A stretch of 64,000 bases of DNA from Vibrio ulleungensis (lineage in GTDB: Bacteria > Pseudomonadota > Gammaproteobacteria > Enterobacterales > Vibrionaceae), in NCBI RefSeq assembly GCF_016900875.1, contig NZ_JAFEUM010000006.1, forward strand, positions 213,666-277,665, in the 5' to 3' direction. A program made the translations under genes and the position numbers. Below, piece after piece: positions 19,576 to 30,598 of the stretch. Below the pieces are notes generated by a model. It was not told the DNA's origin, made no database searches, and worked only from the letters and a program-made list of their open reading frames with translations. How positions within the stretch are numbered: the stretch's first letter is position 1; the number at the start of each line of letters is the position of its first letter.

Positions 19576-19640
19576 TGATTACCTTGTGCGTGACTCTGTT
19601 CAATTGAGGGCATTCTAGCGGTATTCCTGTTTACATGTAA

Positions 19641-19672
19641 AGACGTTTAGACGTCTAGAGGTGTTGATGTCT
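19641..19672. promoter_or_regulatory. Tandem MetJ boxes, metJ/metB
   Basis: Four consecutive 8-mers match the AGACGTCT consensus with strict 8-base phasing: AGACGTTT, AGACGTCT (perfect), AGAGGTGT and TGATGTCT. A further AGACGTTA occurs at 19693-19700. Cooperative MetJ binding to such arrays represses both divergent genes. Confidence 0.88.
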
Positions 19673-19780
19673 CAACTTGAAGCAGGTAGAGTAGACGTTA
19701 GTCACATTATCAGTTTGAAATTTAGGCGTTGCTTAAGCCTTTACAAGGAAATTCGCCTGAGCATTCACAAGGAATAAAGC

Positions 19781-20944
19781 ATGAGCAAACACCACCCAGC
19801 GACGATTGCCGTACGAACTGGCATAGAGTCAGATACTCAGCACCATGCCGTTGTCCCACCGATCTACCTGTCGACCAACTATGGGTTTCCAGAATTTGGC
19901 GAAGTGCCGCAATACGATTACACCCGTTCTGGTAATCCAAACCGAGGTTTACTAGAAACTGCACTATTCGAATTAGAAGGTGGAGAAGGTGCAGTCGTTA
20001 CCAATTGCGGTACCTCGGCGCTTAATTTATGGGTGTCAGCCTTTGTTGGGCCCGATGATCTTATTGTTGCCCCACACGACTGTTACGGTGGTACCTATAG
20101 ACTATTCAATACCCGTGCAAACAAAGGCGACTTTAAGGTTGCCTTTGTCGATCAAACTGACCCAGACGCAGTGGCGCAAGCCTTGGCAAAAAAACCTAAA
20201 CTGGTATTGATTGAAACTCCTTCAAACCCACTTGTCCGTGTTGTAGACATTGAAGAGCTGTGTCAAAAAGCGCATCAAGTTGGCGCGAAAGTTGCGGTCG
20301 ACAATACGTTTTTAACGCCAGTGTTTCAAAAGCCTATCGAGTTGGGTGCGGACTTTGTGATCCACTCAACCACCAAGTTTATTAACGGTCACTCAGATGT
20401 GATTGGCGGAGTGGTGATCACCAAAACCGCTGCCGATGCCGAGGAGCTGGCCTGGTGGGGAAATTGTATCGGTGCAACGGGTACGCCATTTGACTCTTAC
20501 ATGACTTTACGTGGTATCCGTACCTTAGGTGCGCGTATGCGAGTGCATGAAGAAAGTGCCAATTCAATATTGCCGTTTTTACAGAAGCAGTCTCTAGTGA
20601 ACGCGATTTATCACCCAAGCTTGCCTGATCACCCGGGTCACGACATTGCTAAGAAACAGCAGCGTGGGTTTGGTTCAATGCTCAGTTTTGAATTTGCAGG
20701 CAGCGAAGAGCAGCTAAAAGCGTTTATTAATGCCTTACAGCTATTTTCACTTGCCGAATCATTGGGCGGTGTTGAAAGCTTAATTTGTCACCCAGCAACC
20801 ATGACACACCGCGCGATGGGTGAAGAAGCGCTCGCCGAAGCAGGCGTTTCACATAAACTGCTGCGCCTATCAATCGGTTTGGAAGAAGCAGCGGATCTTA
20901 TTGATGATCTTGAGCAAGCTTTTGCCGCTGCAGGAGCGCTGTAA
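19781..20944 (+). CDS. metB: Cystathionine gamma-synthase MetB
   Basis: A PLP enzyme that joins O-succinylhomoserine and cysteine into cystathionine in methionine synthesis. Its 387 residues show the gamma-family fold, with the PLP lysine K199 in HSTTKFINGHSD, the YTRSGNPNR phosphate-binding loop and the C-terminal LRLSIGLE motif. AAGGAATAA precedes the ATG. It overlaps metL by one base (TAATG), giving a metBL operon as in E. coli, under MetJ. Confidence 0.95.
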   Translation: MSKHHPATIAVRTGIESDTQHHAVVPPIYLSTNYGFPEFGEVPQYDYTRSGNPNRGLLETALFELEGGEGAVVTNCGTSALNLWVSAFVGPDDLIVAPHDCYGGTYRLFNTRANKGDFKVAFVDQTDPDAVAQALAKKPKLVLIETPSNPLVRVVDIEELCQKAHQVGAKVAVDNTFLTPVFQKPIELGADFVIHSTTKFINGHSDVIGGVVITKTAADAEELAWWGNCIGATGTPFDSYMTLRGIRTLGARMRVHEESANSILPFLQKQSLVNAIYHPSLPDHPGHDIAKKQQRGFGSMLSFEFAGSEEQLKAFINALQLFSLAESLGGVESLICHPATMTHRAMGEEALAEAGVSHKLLRLSIGLEEAADLIDDLEQAFAAAGAL

Positions 20945-23352
20945 TGCTAGTACGTCAACTCCATAAATTTGGTGGTAGTAGCCTTGCTGATGTTCAGTGT
21001 TATCAGCGAGTGGCGAGTATTCTTCAGCAATACTCTGGTGACAATGACTTAGTGGTAGTCTCTGCTGCAGGGTCGACGACAAATCAGTTGATTAAGTGGG
21101 CCGATGCTCTTGAAAGCGATGGCCGTGTTGCGCACGAAGTGCTGCAAGAATTACGAGCTTTTCAAACCCATCTCATTGAAGAATTGCTGCGATCCGAGCA
21201 ACAAAGTGCTCTGTTAGAGTCGCTGGCGATCGATTTTTCAGAGTTAAATGGGGCATCTTGGCCGTTAGAAGAGACCAAGAGAGCCTATTTCTTAGGTATG
21301 GGAGAAGTGTGGTCGTCCAAACTGTTGGCTGCGCTACTTTGCCGCAAAGAAATGCCTGCCGTGCAACTTGATTCCAGACACTTTTTACGAGCAGAAAAAG
21401 GCACGCAGCCAGAAGTGGAGCGTGTCACCTCGAAACAGTTACTGATGAATGAACTGGCACAACATCATGATCGCCGCGTGGTGATCACCGGATTTATGGC
21501 GCAAGACCATCAAGGAAATACAGTTTTGCTGGGTCGAAATGGCTCTGATTATTCTGCAACGGTGATCGGTTTGCTTGCAGAAGCGTCTCGAGTCACCATT
21601 TGGAGTGATGTTGCCGGTGTTTACAGTGCAGACCCTCGGATTGTTGAAGAAGCGTGTCTACTCCCACTGTTGCGTTTAGACGAAGCCAGTGAATTGGCTC
21701 GCTTAGCGGCGCCTGTTCTACATAGCCGTACGCTACAACCGGTGGCGCAAAGTGCCATTGACTTGAACCTGCGTTGCAGTCACGCACCTGAGTCGGGGTC
21801 GACCCGCATTGAGCGAGTACTTGCCTCTGGTCGTGGAGCCAAGATTGTCACTTCGCTCGATGACGTGGTTTTACTCGATGTGTCCATCGAGCATGGGCAC
21901 GACTTTGAACGCTGCTTAGAAGAGCTCTCGGACGTATTGGCGAAAGCGCAATTGGTGCCTTTAGCGGAAGAAGTTCAGGCGGACCGATACAAAATACGAC
22001 TGGCCTACACCCAGGAAGTCGCAAGAGATGTGCAGGACTTTATCCAAGCTCAATCACCGCTTTATCATGTCGATTATCAAGCTGGATATTCAATAGTGGC
22101 TGCAGTAGGTGCAGGGGTGACCTCAAATGCTCTGCACTGCTTTGGTTTCTATCAGCAACTCAAACACCAACCGCTTGAGTTTGTATACGAAACAGAGTCT
22201 GAGCTGAGTTTGGTGGCGGTGTTGCGTCAAGGATCCAGTAAGCTGATCCTAAATGCACTGCACGCACAACTGTTTCAAGCTCAAAAGCGCATTGCTGTTG
22301 CATTGTGTGGACGAGGTAATATTGGTGCAAGTTGGCTGTCACTGTTCGAGACACAGCAGGACGTGATGAACAAACGTTACGGAATGCAATTTGATCTTGT
22401 ATGTGTGGCTGACAGCAAAAATTACTGGCTAGATCTTGATGGTCTAGATGCCAGTCAAGTAACCGGTGATGGCTTTGAAAAGCACGCGGTGCGAAATGAC
22501 AATGGTTGGCTGGCTCAACTTAAAGAGCAGCAGCGATATGATGAAATTGTGGTTATCGATGCGACTGCTAGCGCGGCACTGACGGCCAATTATATTGCAT
22601 TTGCTGAGCACGGCTTTCATTTGATTTCTGCGAATAAGTTGGCAGGCTCTGCACCGAGTGAAACGTATCATTTGATCCAAGATGCGTTCTCTAAAACCGG
22701 TCGCAGTTGGCACTACAATGCAACGGTTGGCGCAGGGCTTCCCATTAATCATACGGTGAGAGATTTGCATGAAAGTGGCGATACGGTCGTGTCATTTTCA
22801 GGTATTTTCTCAGGAACACTGTCTTGGCTGTTTCAGCAGTACACGGGGGATATTCCCTTTAGTGAGCTCGTCGAGCAAGCATGGCAGCAAGGTTTGACGG
22901 AACCTGATCCACGCAAGGATTTGGATGGCAGTGACGTTATGCGCAAACTGGTGATTTTGGCGCGTGAATCAGGGCTCGACATTGAACCTCAAGCGGTAAA
23001 AGTGGAGTCGCTGGTTCCTGAAGCACTCAATGCCTTGTCTGCGGATGAATTTTTTGATCATGCTGAGCAACTTGATGACGCCTTGCTTGAACGTGTCGAA
23101 AAAGCCAATGAAGAAGGTAAAGTCCTTCGCTATGTAGCGAGGCTGGATCGCGACGGGAAAGCCAGTGTTGGTGTTGAGGCCTTGCCGTCCAATCACGCGC
23201 TTGCAAACTTATTGCCGTGCGACAATATCTTTGCAATAGAAAGCGTATGGTACAAGGATAACCCATTAGTCATCAGAGGGCCTGGTGCAGGTCGTGACGT
23301 GACGGCAGGGGCAATTCAATCGGACCTAAATCGCATCGCGGCTTCGCTGTAA
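20944..23352 (+). CDS. metL: Bifunctional aspartokinase II / homoserine dehydrogenase II
   Basis: Catalyses the first and third steps of the aspartate pathway leading to methionine. It has 802 residues. The aspartokinase domain (about 1-290) carries HKFGGSSLAD and the catalytic GRNGSDYSAT segment. An ACT-like regulatory interface follows (about 300-450), then homoserine dehydrogenase with the NAD(P) motif ALCGRGNIGASW near 460 and the catalytic region YNATVGAGLPI near 600. It belongs to the MetJ-regulated form rather than the threonine-inhibited ThrA, judging from the metB context. Confidence 0.95.
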   Translation: MLVRQLHKFGGSSLADVQCYQRVASILQQYSGDNDLVVVSAAGSTTNQLIKWADALESDGRVAHEVLQELRAFQTHLIEELLRSEQQSALLESLAIDFSELNGASWPLEETKRAYFLGMGEVWSSKLLAALLCRKEMPAVQLDSRHFLRAEKGTQPEVERVTSKQLLMNELAQHHDRRVVITGFMAQDHQGNTVLLGRNGSDYSATVIGLLAEASRVTIWSDVAGVYSADPRIVEEACLLPLLRLDEASELARLAAPVLHSRTLQPVAQSAIDLNLRCSHAPESGSTRIERVLASGRGAKIVTSLDDVVLLDVSIEHGHDFERCLEELSDVLAKAQLVPLAEEVQADRYKIRLAYTQEVARDVQDFIQAQSPLYHVDYQAGYSIVAAVGAGVTSNALHCFGFYQQLKHQPLEFVYETESELSLVAVLRQGSSKLILNALHAQLFQAQKRIAVALCGRGNIGASWLSLFETQQDVMNKRYGMQFDLVCVADSKNYWLDLDGLDASQVTGDGFEKHAVRNDNGWLAQLKEQQRYDEIVVIDATASAALTANYIAFAEHGFHLISANKLAGSAPSETYHLIQDAFSKTGRSWHYNATVGAGLPINHTVRDLHESGDTVVSFSGIFSGTLSWLFQQYTGDIPFSELVEQAWQQGLTEPDPRKDLDGSDVMRKLVILARESGLDIEPQAVKVESLVPEALNALSADEFFDHAEQLDDALLERVEKANEEGKVLRYVARLDRDGKASVGVEALPSNHALANLLPCDNIFAIESVWYKDNPLVIRGPGAGRDVTAGAIQSDLNRIAASL

Positions 23353-23511
23353 GCACTATGGGCGAGAGGCGAGGACGTCACTGCGTGACTGCGAGGCGCT
23401 TTTTTGAGAAAAGCGTCGAGTAAAAGAGTGAACAAACGTCCCTCACCGACCGCCCCCGCTCCCCGCAGCGAAGCGTCCTCGCTCCTTGTCCTCGCCCCTC
23501 TCCAGTCTTAC
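23349..23511. repeat. Large imperfect inverted-repeat element (REP/MITE-like)
   Basis: A GC-rich block immediately after the metL stop, unlike the AT-rich gaps nearby. Its outer ends match as an imperfect inverted repeat (GGCGAGAGGCGAGGAC at 23361-23376 against GTCCTCGCCCCTCTCC at 23488-23503). Short internal hairpins are GTCAC/GTGAC and CGCTTTT/AAAAGCG. No reading frame of note is inside. It may be a mobile non-coding repeat or an mRNA-stabilising structure. Only a genome-wide search would tell. Confidence 0.5.
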
Positions 23512-23589
23512 TGAAAAAAATCGAATATCAACATGAAGAATATTCATGATGATAGCTGTTGACATTAAATCCGATCCAATACATTCTCT

Positions 23590-23613
23590 AGACATATAGA
23601 CGTCCAAACGTAA
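23590..23613. promoter_or_regulatory. Tandem MetJ boxes upstream of metF
   Basis: Three contiguous 8-mers related to AGACGTCT: AGACATAT (23590-23597), AGACGTCC (23598-23605) and AAACGTAA (23606-23613). They lie 37 bases before the metF start, so MetJ repression of metF is expected. Confidence 0.75.
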
Positions 23614-23647
23614 AGAAGTTTTCGGCAGACTTTGCCACAGGGAGTGA

Positions 23648-24544
<897 letters not shown>

Positions 24545-24571
24545 TTTCCACAACTCCTAATCAATAACAGT

Positions 24572-24594
24572 AGGGCCAGCAATTTGCTGGCCCT
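24572..24594. terminator. Hairpin between convergent metF and aphA
   Basis: AGGGCCAGC/GCTGGCCCT with a short loop makes a strong stem of 9 to 11 bp. Neither strand has a proper T tract after it (ATGTATTTT on the plus strand), so termination may be incomplete in both directions. Confidence 0.6.
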
Positions 24595-24610
24595 ATGTAT
24601 TTTGGAGCGG

Positions 24611-25132
24611 TTACGGCGTTAGATGTTCTACCACCGATTCTGCCCATTCTATCCACGCCTGCTGCTGCACAATATTGCGCTTAAGAGTTAAGCGCTCTAT
24701 TTGCCTGTGAGCTCCTTCAGCTTCAAATTGCTTATCTATGTTTAAGTAGTGACTTAAAAGACGCTTAGCACTCTCTAGAGCGCTTTTAAGCTGCGCTAGG
24801 TACTCAGACGACTCGATAGATTCGCATGCTGCCAATTTTGCACAGAACTCGTCACGCACTACAGGTTGCGTGGTCGGTTCCGATAACCATTGTTGGAGCG
24901 CACGTTGCCCAAGCTCGGTGATGGAGTATGTTTTCTTGTCGGGTTTACCCGACTGAGGAATTAATTCGCAAGTTACCCACTCATTGGCATCGAGCTTACC
25001 CAGCTCGCGATACACTTGTTGGTGGCTTGCTTTCCAATAAAAGCCGATGGATTGCGAGAACTGTTTAGTGATCTCATAACCAGTGGCTGGATGCTGATTG
25101 AGCACCGTCAAAATTACATGAGGTAACGACAT
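24611..25132 (-). CDS. aphA: AphA-type quorum-sensing master regulator (PadR family)
   Basis: A dimeric winged-helix regulator that directs the low-cell-density programme in vibrios and in V. cholerae activates virulence through tcpPH. It is 173 residues. The PadR winged helix is at 1-85 (MSLPHVILTVL, ATGYEITKQF, WKASHQQVYREL, GKPDKKTYSIT). A C-terminal coiled-coil dimerisation region follows (about 95-170, ending ERLTLKRNIVQQQAWIEWAE). The gene sits beside ppc-argE as aphA does in other vibrios, and its promoter carries a LuxR/HapR operator. Compared from memory it is clearly diverged from the V. cholerae protein. Confidence 0.85.
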   Translation of the reverse strand: MSLPHVILTVLNQHPATGYEITKQFSQSIGFYWKASHQQVYRELGKLDANEWVTCELIPQSGKPDKKTYSITELGQRALQQWLSEPTTQPVVRDEFCAKLAACESIESSEYLAQLKSALESAKRLLSHYLNIDKQFEAEGAHRQIERLTLKRNIVQQQAWIEWAESVVEHLTP

Positions 25133-25192
25133 AGGAAGCTATTCATCCTGTTGCAAAAAGTTCAAACAAATTAAGAAATAGATTTATTATTG

Positions 25193-25228
25193 GCTTCATT
25201 CTTTTGTACTGAGTGAAGCTCGTTTTTT
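25193..25228 (+). terminator. Plus-strand terminator within the aphA leader
   Basis: The 9-bp stem GCTTCATTC/GAGTGAAGC around a 9-base loop is followed on the plus strand by CTCG and six T residues. On the plus strand it would end any transcript running out of metF antisense to aphA. On the minus strand the same bases form a hairpin in the aphA 5' leader. Confidence 0.6.
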
Positions 25229-25244
25229 ATAGTGGTTTAGTTAA

Positions 25245-25273
25245 AGTATAGTGTAGTTTCGCGCTTATTGAAA
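25245..25273 (-). promoter_or_regulatory. aphA: aphA promoter
   Basis: On the minus strand, TATACT (25250-25245) is a near-perfect -10 element with a 17-base spacer to TTTCAA (25273-25268). The expected start lies near 25238, giving a leader of roughly 105 bases that contains a hairpin. Confidence 0.6.
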
Positions 25274-25286
25274 AAATACTCAATAA
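25265..25286. promoter_or_regulatory. LuxR/HapR-type operator over the aphA promoter
   Basis: A 22-base palindrome with arms TTATTG (25265-25270) and CAATAA (25281-25286) and an AT-rich centre. It matches the known LuxR/HapR consensus, which has TTATTGAT and ATCAATAA arms. It overlaps the -35 element, which fits repression of aphA at high cell density. Confidence 0.8.
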
Positions 25287-25380
25287 GAAAAAATCGTTTG
25301 AATTTAATGACTTGACACAAGTTGCATAGATGGTTGAATGAAAGGCGGTCGAAAATGGCCAAAAAACTGAGATTGAGATC

Positions 25381-25412
25381 AAAAAAAGGCGAGGTTTTTA
25401 TGCCTCGCCTTT
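25381..25412 (-). terminator. ppc terminator
   Basis: The 10-bp stem AAAGGCGAGG/CCTCGCCTTT has an 8-base loop and on the minus strand ends in seven T residues. It lies 17 bases beyond the ppc stop. Confidence 0.85.
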
Positions 25413-25428
25413 CATATCAAAAAAAGTA

Positions 25429-28062
25429 TTAACCAGTGTTACGCATACCTGCTGCGATACCCGCAATGGTGACCATTAACGCTTCTTCAAGTTGAGGGTC
25501 ACTCTCTTGCATCTGGCGTGTTCGAGATAGAAGCTCGACTTGCAGCATGTTAAGAGGCTCTACGTAAGTATTACGAAGATTGATCGACTCAAGTCCCCAT
25601 GGGTCGCTCTGCATCAAGTTTTCATGGTTGTCGACTTTTAGAACAGCGGTGACGTCTTTCTGCAATTGCTCGCGCAATCGATCGCCTAGAGGCCAGAGTG
25701 ATTTATCCACCAACTTTTGATCGTACAGTTTCGAAATCTCTAGATTACACTTGGTGTACACCATCTCAAGCATACCAAGGCGGGTAGAGAAGAACGGCCA
25801 TTCACGACACATCTCTTCAAGCAGCGCTTGATGGCCCTTATCGATAGAGAACTGTATTGCTTGTCCAGCCCCAAGCCAGGCAGGCAGTACAAGGCGGTTT
25901 TGACTCCACGAGAAAATCCATGGGATCGCACGTAAGCTTTCGACTCCACCATTAGGGTTTCGCTTCGAAGGACGAGAGCCTAGCGGCAACTTGCCCAGTT
26001 CTAGCTCTGGCGTTGCTGAGCGGAAGTAGGGAACGAAATCAGCTTCGCCGCGAACAACGTCTCGGTAGGCTTCACAAGATACTTCAGATAACACTTCCAT
26101 AAGGTCACGCCACTCTTGCTTCGGCTCTGGAGGCGGAAGAAGGTTGGCTTCCAAAATTGCACTTGCGTACAGATTTAGACTGTTAACAGCAATTTCTGGC
26201 AGACCGAGTTTAAAGCGGATCATTTCACCTTGTTCGGTTACACGTAAGCCACCTTTGAGGCTTTTTGGTGGCTGAGACAGCAGCGCCGCGTGTGCTGGTG
26301 CACCACCACGACCAATGGTGCCGCCGCGACCGTGGAACAGAGTCAGTTCAATGCCTTCTTCTTCGCTGACTTGGACCAGCTTTTCCATTGCATCGTATTG
26401 AGCCCAGCCTGCAGACATTACCCCTGCATCTTTTGCAGAGTCAGAGTAACCAATCATCACCATTTGATGGTTTTGAATGAAGCCACGATAGAGATCGATT
26501 CCCATCAATTGACGGATAACCGCTTCTGAATTGTTAAGATCGTCCAGTGTTTCAAACAATGGACAAACGTCCATACGATATGGACAACCTGCTTCTTGCA
26601 AGATGAGGTGAACGGCTAGCACGTCCGAGGCAGTACGCGCCATTGAAATTACATAAGCGCCAAAGGCTTCGCGCGGTTGAGAAGCGATGATGCGACAGGT
26701 ATCGAGCACCTCTTGTACTTCTGCAGAAGGTGTCCAATCACGTGGCAGCAACGGGCGCTTAGACGCCAATTCATTGGTGAGGAACGCAATTTTGTCTTGT
26801 TCACTCCACTCAGCATAATCGCCAATACCAAGATAGCGAGTAAGCTCTGAAAGCACATCTGAGTGACGGGTACTTTCTTGGCGGATATCGAGACGAACTA
26901 GGTGAACACCGAAACATTTAATGCGTCGTAAGGTGTCCAGCAGAGAGCCATTGGCAATAATGCCCATGCCACATTCTTTGAGAGAGCGGTAACAGACGAG
27001 CAGTGGTTCCCACAACTGGTCGGCATCTTTCAAGGATTCGAGGTTTGGTACGTCTGCGTGATGAATTTTCGCGTCCAGCACTTCTAGAGTATTAGTAAGC
27101 AGAGTTCGAAGCTTCTTAAGCACCGCACGATAAGGTTCGTTTTCGTCTTCACCTACCAATGCACGTAATTCGTCATTGCACTGAGTCATCGACAGTTCGC
27201 TGACCAGCTCATTGATGTCGCCTAAATACAGATCGGCTGCTTTCCAACGAGATAGGCGCATGACTTCTTTAGTGATGTCGTGGGTCACAAACGGGTTACC
27301 GTCGCGATCTCCACCCATCCATGATGAAAAATGCACTGGACGAGCGTCGATAGGCAGCTTTTCACCCATGTAATCTTTAAGCTTGTCGTTCATCTCACGC
27401 AAAAACTCTGGTACGGCTTCCCATAGAGAGTTTTCTACTACCGCGAATCCCCATTTTGCTTCATCAAGCGGGGTTGGGCGCTGTTTGCGGATCACATCCG
27501 AGTGCCAGCTTTGAGCAATCAGTTGCTCTAGGCGACGCTCGGTTTTAACTCGTTCGTTATCGGACAAATCACTCAGTTCTAACTTAGATAAGCACTTATT
27601 AATTTTGACCAATTTATTGATCATTGTGCGACGGGTGATTTCGGTAGGGTGAGCGGTAAGTACCAACTCAATGTTAAGTTCTTTAAGTGCTTGAGCGGTA
27701 TCCAGCTTGCTGATGTCATTTTCGGTGAGTTTAGCAAACACCGATTGGAGCGGATCCGGATGGCAAACTTCATTATCGCAGTGACGAGAGATGGTGTGAT
27801 ACTGCTCAGCAATATTGGTGAGATTCAAAAATTGATTGAAGGCACGAGCTACAGGGGTCAGCTCGTCATTGCTAAGAGTGTGGATCTCATCGATCAACTT
27901 TTGGCGGTCGTCGGTGTTACCACTGCGTGCCGATTTCGAAAGCTGGCGCAGTTGCTCAATCTTATCAAGCATCGCTTCACCATGAGCGTCCTTGATGGTA
28001 TTTCCAAGCAGATGACCTAACATGCTGACGTTACTTCTGAGTGCGGCATATTGCTGATTCAT
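25429..28062 (-). CDS. ppc: Phosphoenolpyruvate carboxylase
   Basis: An anaplerotic enzyme that carboxylates PEP to oxaloacetate. It has 877 residues, the usual size. Key motifs are VLTAHPTEI with the catalytic histidine near 137, [15 protein letters not shown] near 252, [12 protein letters not shown], and the glycine-rich [14 protein letters not shown] loop near 580. The C-terminus RNTG matches the conserved effector-site tail ([QR]NTG). GAGGATCG precedes the start. It is upstream of aphA on the same strand, but a strong terminator separates them. Confidence 0.97.
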   Translation of the reverse strand: MNQQYAALRSNVSMLGHLLGNTIKDAHGEAMLDKIEQLRQLSKSARSGNTDDRQKLIDEIHTLSNDELTPVARAFNQFLNLTNIAEQYHTISRHCDNEVCHPDPLQSVFAKLTENDISKLDTAQALKELNIELVLTAHPTEITRRTMINKLVKINKCLSKLELSDLSDNERVKTERRLEQLIAQSWHSDVIRKQRPTPLDEAKWGFAVVENSLWEAVPEFLREMNDKLKDYMGEKLPIDARPVHFSSWMGGDRDGNPFVTHDITKEVMRLSRWKAADLYLGDINELVSELSMTQCNDELRALVGEDENEPYRAVLKKLRTLLTNTLEVLDAKIHHADVPNLESLKDADQLWEPLLVCYRSLKECGMGIIANGSLLDTLRRIKCFGVHLVRLDIRQESTRHSDVLSELTRYLGIGDYAEWSEQDKIAFLTNELASKRPLLPRDWTPSAEVQEVLDTCRIIASQPREAFGAYVISMARTASDVLAVHLILQEAGCPYRMDVCPLFETLDDLNNSEAVIRQLMGIDLYRGFIQNHQMVMIGYSDSAKDAGVMSAGWAQYDAMEKLVQVSEEEGIELTLFHGRGGTIGRGGAPAHAALLSQPPKSLKGGLRVTEQGEMIRFKLGLPEIAVNSLNLYASAILEANLLPPPEPKQEWRDLMEVLSEVSCEAYRDVVRGEADFVPYFRSATPELELGKLPLGSRPSKRNPNGGVESLRAIPWIFSWSQNRLVLPAWLGAGQAIQFSIDKGHQALLEEMCREWPFFSTRLGMLEMVYTKCNLEISKLYDQKLVDKSLWPLGDRLREQLQKDVTAVLKVDNHENLMQSDPWGLESINLRNTYVEPLNMLQVELLSRTRQMQESDPQLEEALMVTIAGIAAGMRNTG

Positions 28063-28252
28063 TGCATCGATCCTCGTAATTTAATTACATCCATTTGCGT
28101 ACTCGAAACCCCAATGTATCCATTTTTGCCAAGTCGAGTCAAATATTCTGATCAAAAAAGGCGCAACGTGCACCAATGAGAGACATTGACTCGCTCAGAG
28201 CGTCAGGGTTCCACCGAAAGTTGAAATTAACTTTCATAAATCTAAGGAATGT

Positions 28253-29392
28253 TTACGTAAAACAGTAACTTTGTATTGAACGCTGCAATAGCGATACCGT
28301 TGGATCGATAAATTCAAACGCCAAAAACTCATCCGGCTGATGCGCTTGCTCAATCGAGCCCGGGCCCAATACCAGTGTAGGACACAATTGCTGCAGAAAC
28401 GGAGCTTCGGTACAGTAGTTAACGCTTTGCGCTTCTTTACCACTGAGATCTTGCATTTGCCCTACAAACGGGTGGTCATGAGAACATTCGTAACCCGGAA
28501 TAGGGTCGTGCAGTGGACGAATATCGATAAGACCAGCCCACTTCGCTTGAACCTCTTCAAGTGCACTGTGTAGTAACTGATCGAGTGCCTCTAAGCTCAT
28601 CCCAGGTAGAGGGCGCACATCATAATGGAGTTCACAGCAACCACATATACGATTGGCGCTGTCTCCACCATGAATGTGACCAAGGTTAAGGGTTGGGTTT
28701 GGAATATCAAACCCTGGGTGACGATAGTCCTTGATCAGCTTGTCGCGCAGTTGAGTCATTGCGAACAGCACTTCCTGCATCACTTCAATGGCATTGATGC
28801 CCAAGCTTGGATCCGATGAATGTCCTGATTTCCCCGTCACTCGAATGGCGTTAGCTACATGCCCTTTATGCGCATAGACCGGCACCAAACTAGTGGGTTC
28901 ACCAATAATGCAGTAATCAGGTTTAAATGGAGCGTCGTCGGTAAAGTGTTTAGCCCCCAGCATAGTGGTTTCTTCATCACAGGTTGCCAGAATATACAGT
29001 GGTTTATTTTGACCGTTCCACTGCATATTTTTTACCGCTTCTAATATAAACGCAAAGAACCCCTTCATATCGGCGGTGCCTAGGCCGTAAAAGCGATTGT
29101 TTTTCTCGGTTAACGTATGAGGGTTAAAGCTCCAACGACCCTCGTCAAACGGAACGGTATCGGTATGGCCTGCCAGTAATAGTCCGCCGCTGCCTTGGCC
29201 TTTTTGTGCAATAAGGTTGTGTTTGCCTTTCGCCACCTCAACGATTTTGGTGTCAAAACCCAAATCAGTAAACCACTGCGCCAGTTTGTCTATGACCTTG
29301 GCATTGCCTTCGTCCCAGCTTGGATCACTGGAACTGATGGACGAGGTGGAAATCAAATCGGAATAGATTCCTTTAAACGAGGGAATTTGCAT
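28253..29392 (-). CDS. argE: Acetylornithine deacetylase ArgE
   Basis: A cytoplasmic M20-family zinc hydrolase that removes the acetyl group from N-acetylornithine, the fifth step of arginine synthesis. It has 379 residues. The metal-binding motifs are [10 protein letters not shown] near 75 and [10 protein letters not shown] near 107, with the catalytic ATCDEETTM near 140. The start has AAGGTAT upstream. It is divergent from argCBG across a spacer with ArgR-like boxes. The 190-base gap between its end and ppc contains only a weak GAAAGTT/AACTTTC hairpin. Confidence 0.95.
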   Translation of the reverse strand: MQIPSFKGIYSDLISTSSISSSDPSWDEGNAKVIDKLAQWFTDLGFDTKIVEVAKGKHNLIAQKGQGSGGLLLAGHTDTVPFDEGRWSFNPHTLTEKNNRFYGLGTADMKGFFAFILEAVKNMQWNGQNKPLYILATCDEETTMLGAKHFTDDAPFKPDYCIIGEPTSLVPVYAHKGHVANAIRVTGKSGHSSDPSLGINAIEVMQEVLFAMTQLRDKLIKDYRHPGFDIPNPTLNLGHIHGGDSANRICGCCELHYDVRPLPGMSLEALDQLLHSALEEVQAKWAGLIDIRPLHDPIPGYECSHDHPFVGQMQDLSGKEAQSVNYCTEAPFLQQLCPTLVLGPGSIEQAHQPDEFLAFEFIDPTVSLLQRSIQSYCFT

Positions 29393-29458
29393 GTAAATAC
29401 CTTATCTACTATTGACAGCTCACGATGAAAACTGTAAAACACATAATAAATCACAATA

Positions 29459-29505
29459 AGTGAATAAAAACTCAAAATAAAGCTAAAAGAGTAAATTTAT
29501 ACTCG
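29459..29505. promoter_or_regulatory. ArgR boxes in the argE/argC spacer
   Basis: Two 18-base sites resemble the ArgR consensus (TGAAT, A/T centre, ATTCA): TGAATAAAAACTCA within 29459-29476 and the palindromic GAGTAAATTTATACTC within 29488-29505. Their spacing is wider than the usual 3 bases, so at least one may be a weaker partner site. The location between divergent argE and argCBG is where ArgR acts in E. coli. Confidence 0.6.
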
Positions 29506-29540
29506 AAAATGGCAAAATTAAGAAAATGGGAATGTCGTTG

Positions 29541-30545
29541 ATGTTAAAAGTCTCCATAGTAGGTGCAAGTGGGTATACCGGTGCAGAGTTGGCACAGATG
29601 GTGGCGAAACACCCACACCTGACGTTAGCAGGTTTGTATGTATCGGCCAATAGTGTCGACGCACATAAAGCGATGGCGACTCTTCACCCACACTTGACTG
29701 GGGTGATCGATTTGCCAGTATTGCCACTGCAAGACCCACAGCAGGTTGCTACTCAAAGCGATGTGGTCTTTTTGGCGACCGCTCATGAAGTCAGCCATGA
29801 TCTAGCCAGCACGTTTATCAATGAAAATTGCCAAGTCTTCGACTTGTCGGGCGCATTTCGTGTTAAACAGCCTGGCTTCTACGACACCTATTACGGCTTT
29901 GAACACAAATTTGACGCATTGCTAGATGCCGCTGAGTACGGCTTGGCCGAGTGGAATCAGGCGGGCATAAAGCAAGCACAACTGATTGCCGTACCGGGGT
30001 GTTACCCAACCGCCTCACAACTGGCGATCAAACCCTTAATTGAACAGAAGTTGGTGGACCAAGCTTTTCCTGCCGTGATCAATGCAACCAGCGGCGTATC
30101 TGGAGCGGGTCGCAAAGCCAGTATGACCAACAGCTTTTGTGAAGTCAGCCTGCATGCCTATGGCATTTTTAGTCACCGTCACCAGCCAGAGATTGCAACG
30201 CACTTAGGTGCTGCGGTTATTTTTAACCCGCATTTAGGGAATTTTAAGCGGGGTATTTTGGCTACCATCACCTTAAAACTGCAACAAGGTGTAACCGCCG
30301 AACAAGTGGCGCAAGCGTTTGAAAAAGCGTACCAAGGCAAACCTGCTGTTCGATTGTTTGGCCAGCAACAGGTGACCTTACAGCAAGTCCAGCAGACGCC
30401 TTATTGCGACATTAGCTGGCAGCAACAAGGTGAGTATGTCGTACTTACCTCAGCCATCGACAACTTGCTTAAAGGGGCATCGAGCCAGGCGATGCAATGT
30501 TTGAATATTCATTATGGTTTTGAAGAGATGACAGCGCTGGTTTAA
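29541..30545 (+). CDS. argC: N-acetyl-gamma-glutamyl-phosphate reductase ArgC
   Basis: An NADPH-dependent reductase, the third step of arginine synthesis. It has 334 residues if started at ATG 29541, which gives the standard [18 protein letters not shown]-terminus. Upstream in-frame ATGs at 29526 and 29532 are possible but less well spaced from GGGA. The nucleotide-binding motif VGASGYTG is at 7-14, the active-site cysteine is in [10 protein letters not shown] near 154, and the histidine in HRHQPEI is near 215. Confidence 0.94.
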   Translation: MLKVSIVGASGYTGAELAQMVAKHPHLTLAGLYVSANSVDAHKAMATLHPHLTGVIDLPVLPLQDPQQVATQSDVVFLATAHEVSHDLASTFINENCQVFDLSGAFRVKQPGFYDTYYGFEHKFDALLDAAEYGLAEWNQAGIKQAQLIAVPGCYPTASQLAIKPLIEQKLVDQAFPAVINATSGVSGAGRKASMTNSFCEVSLHAYGIFSHRHQPEIATHLGAAVIFNPHLGNFKRGILATITLKLQQGVTAEQVAQAFEKAYQGKPAVRLFGQQQVTLQQVQQTPYCDISWQQQGEYVVLTSAIDNLLKGASSQAMQCLNIHYGFEEMTALV

Positions 30546-30598
30546 CGGCCTATCTTGCAAAGTATTTTACCGAAATCACACACGTGAAAGGACATGAA

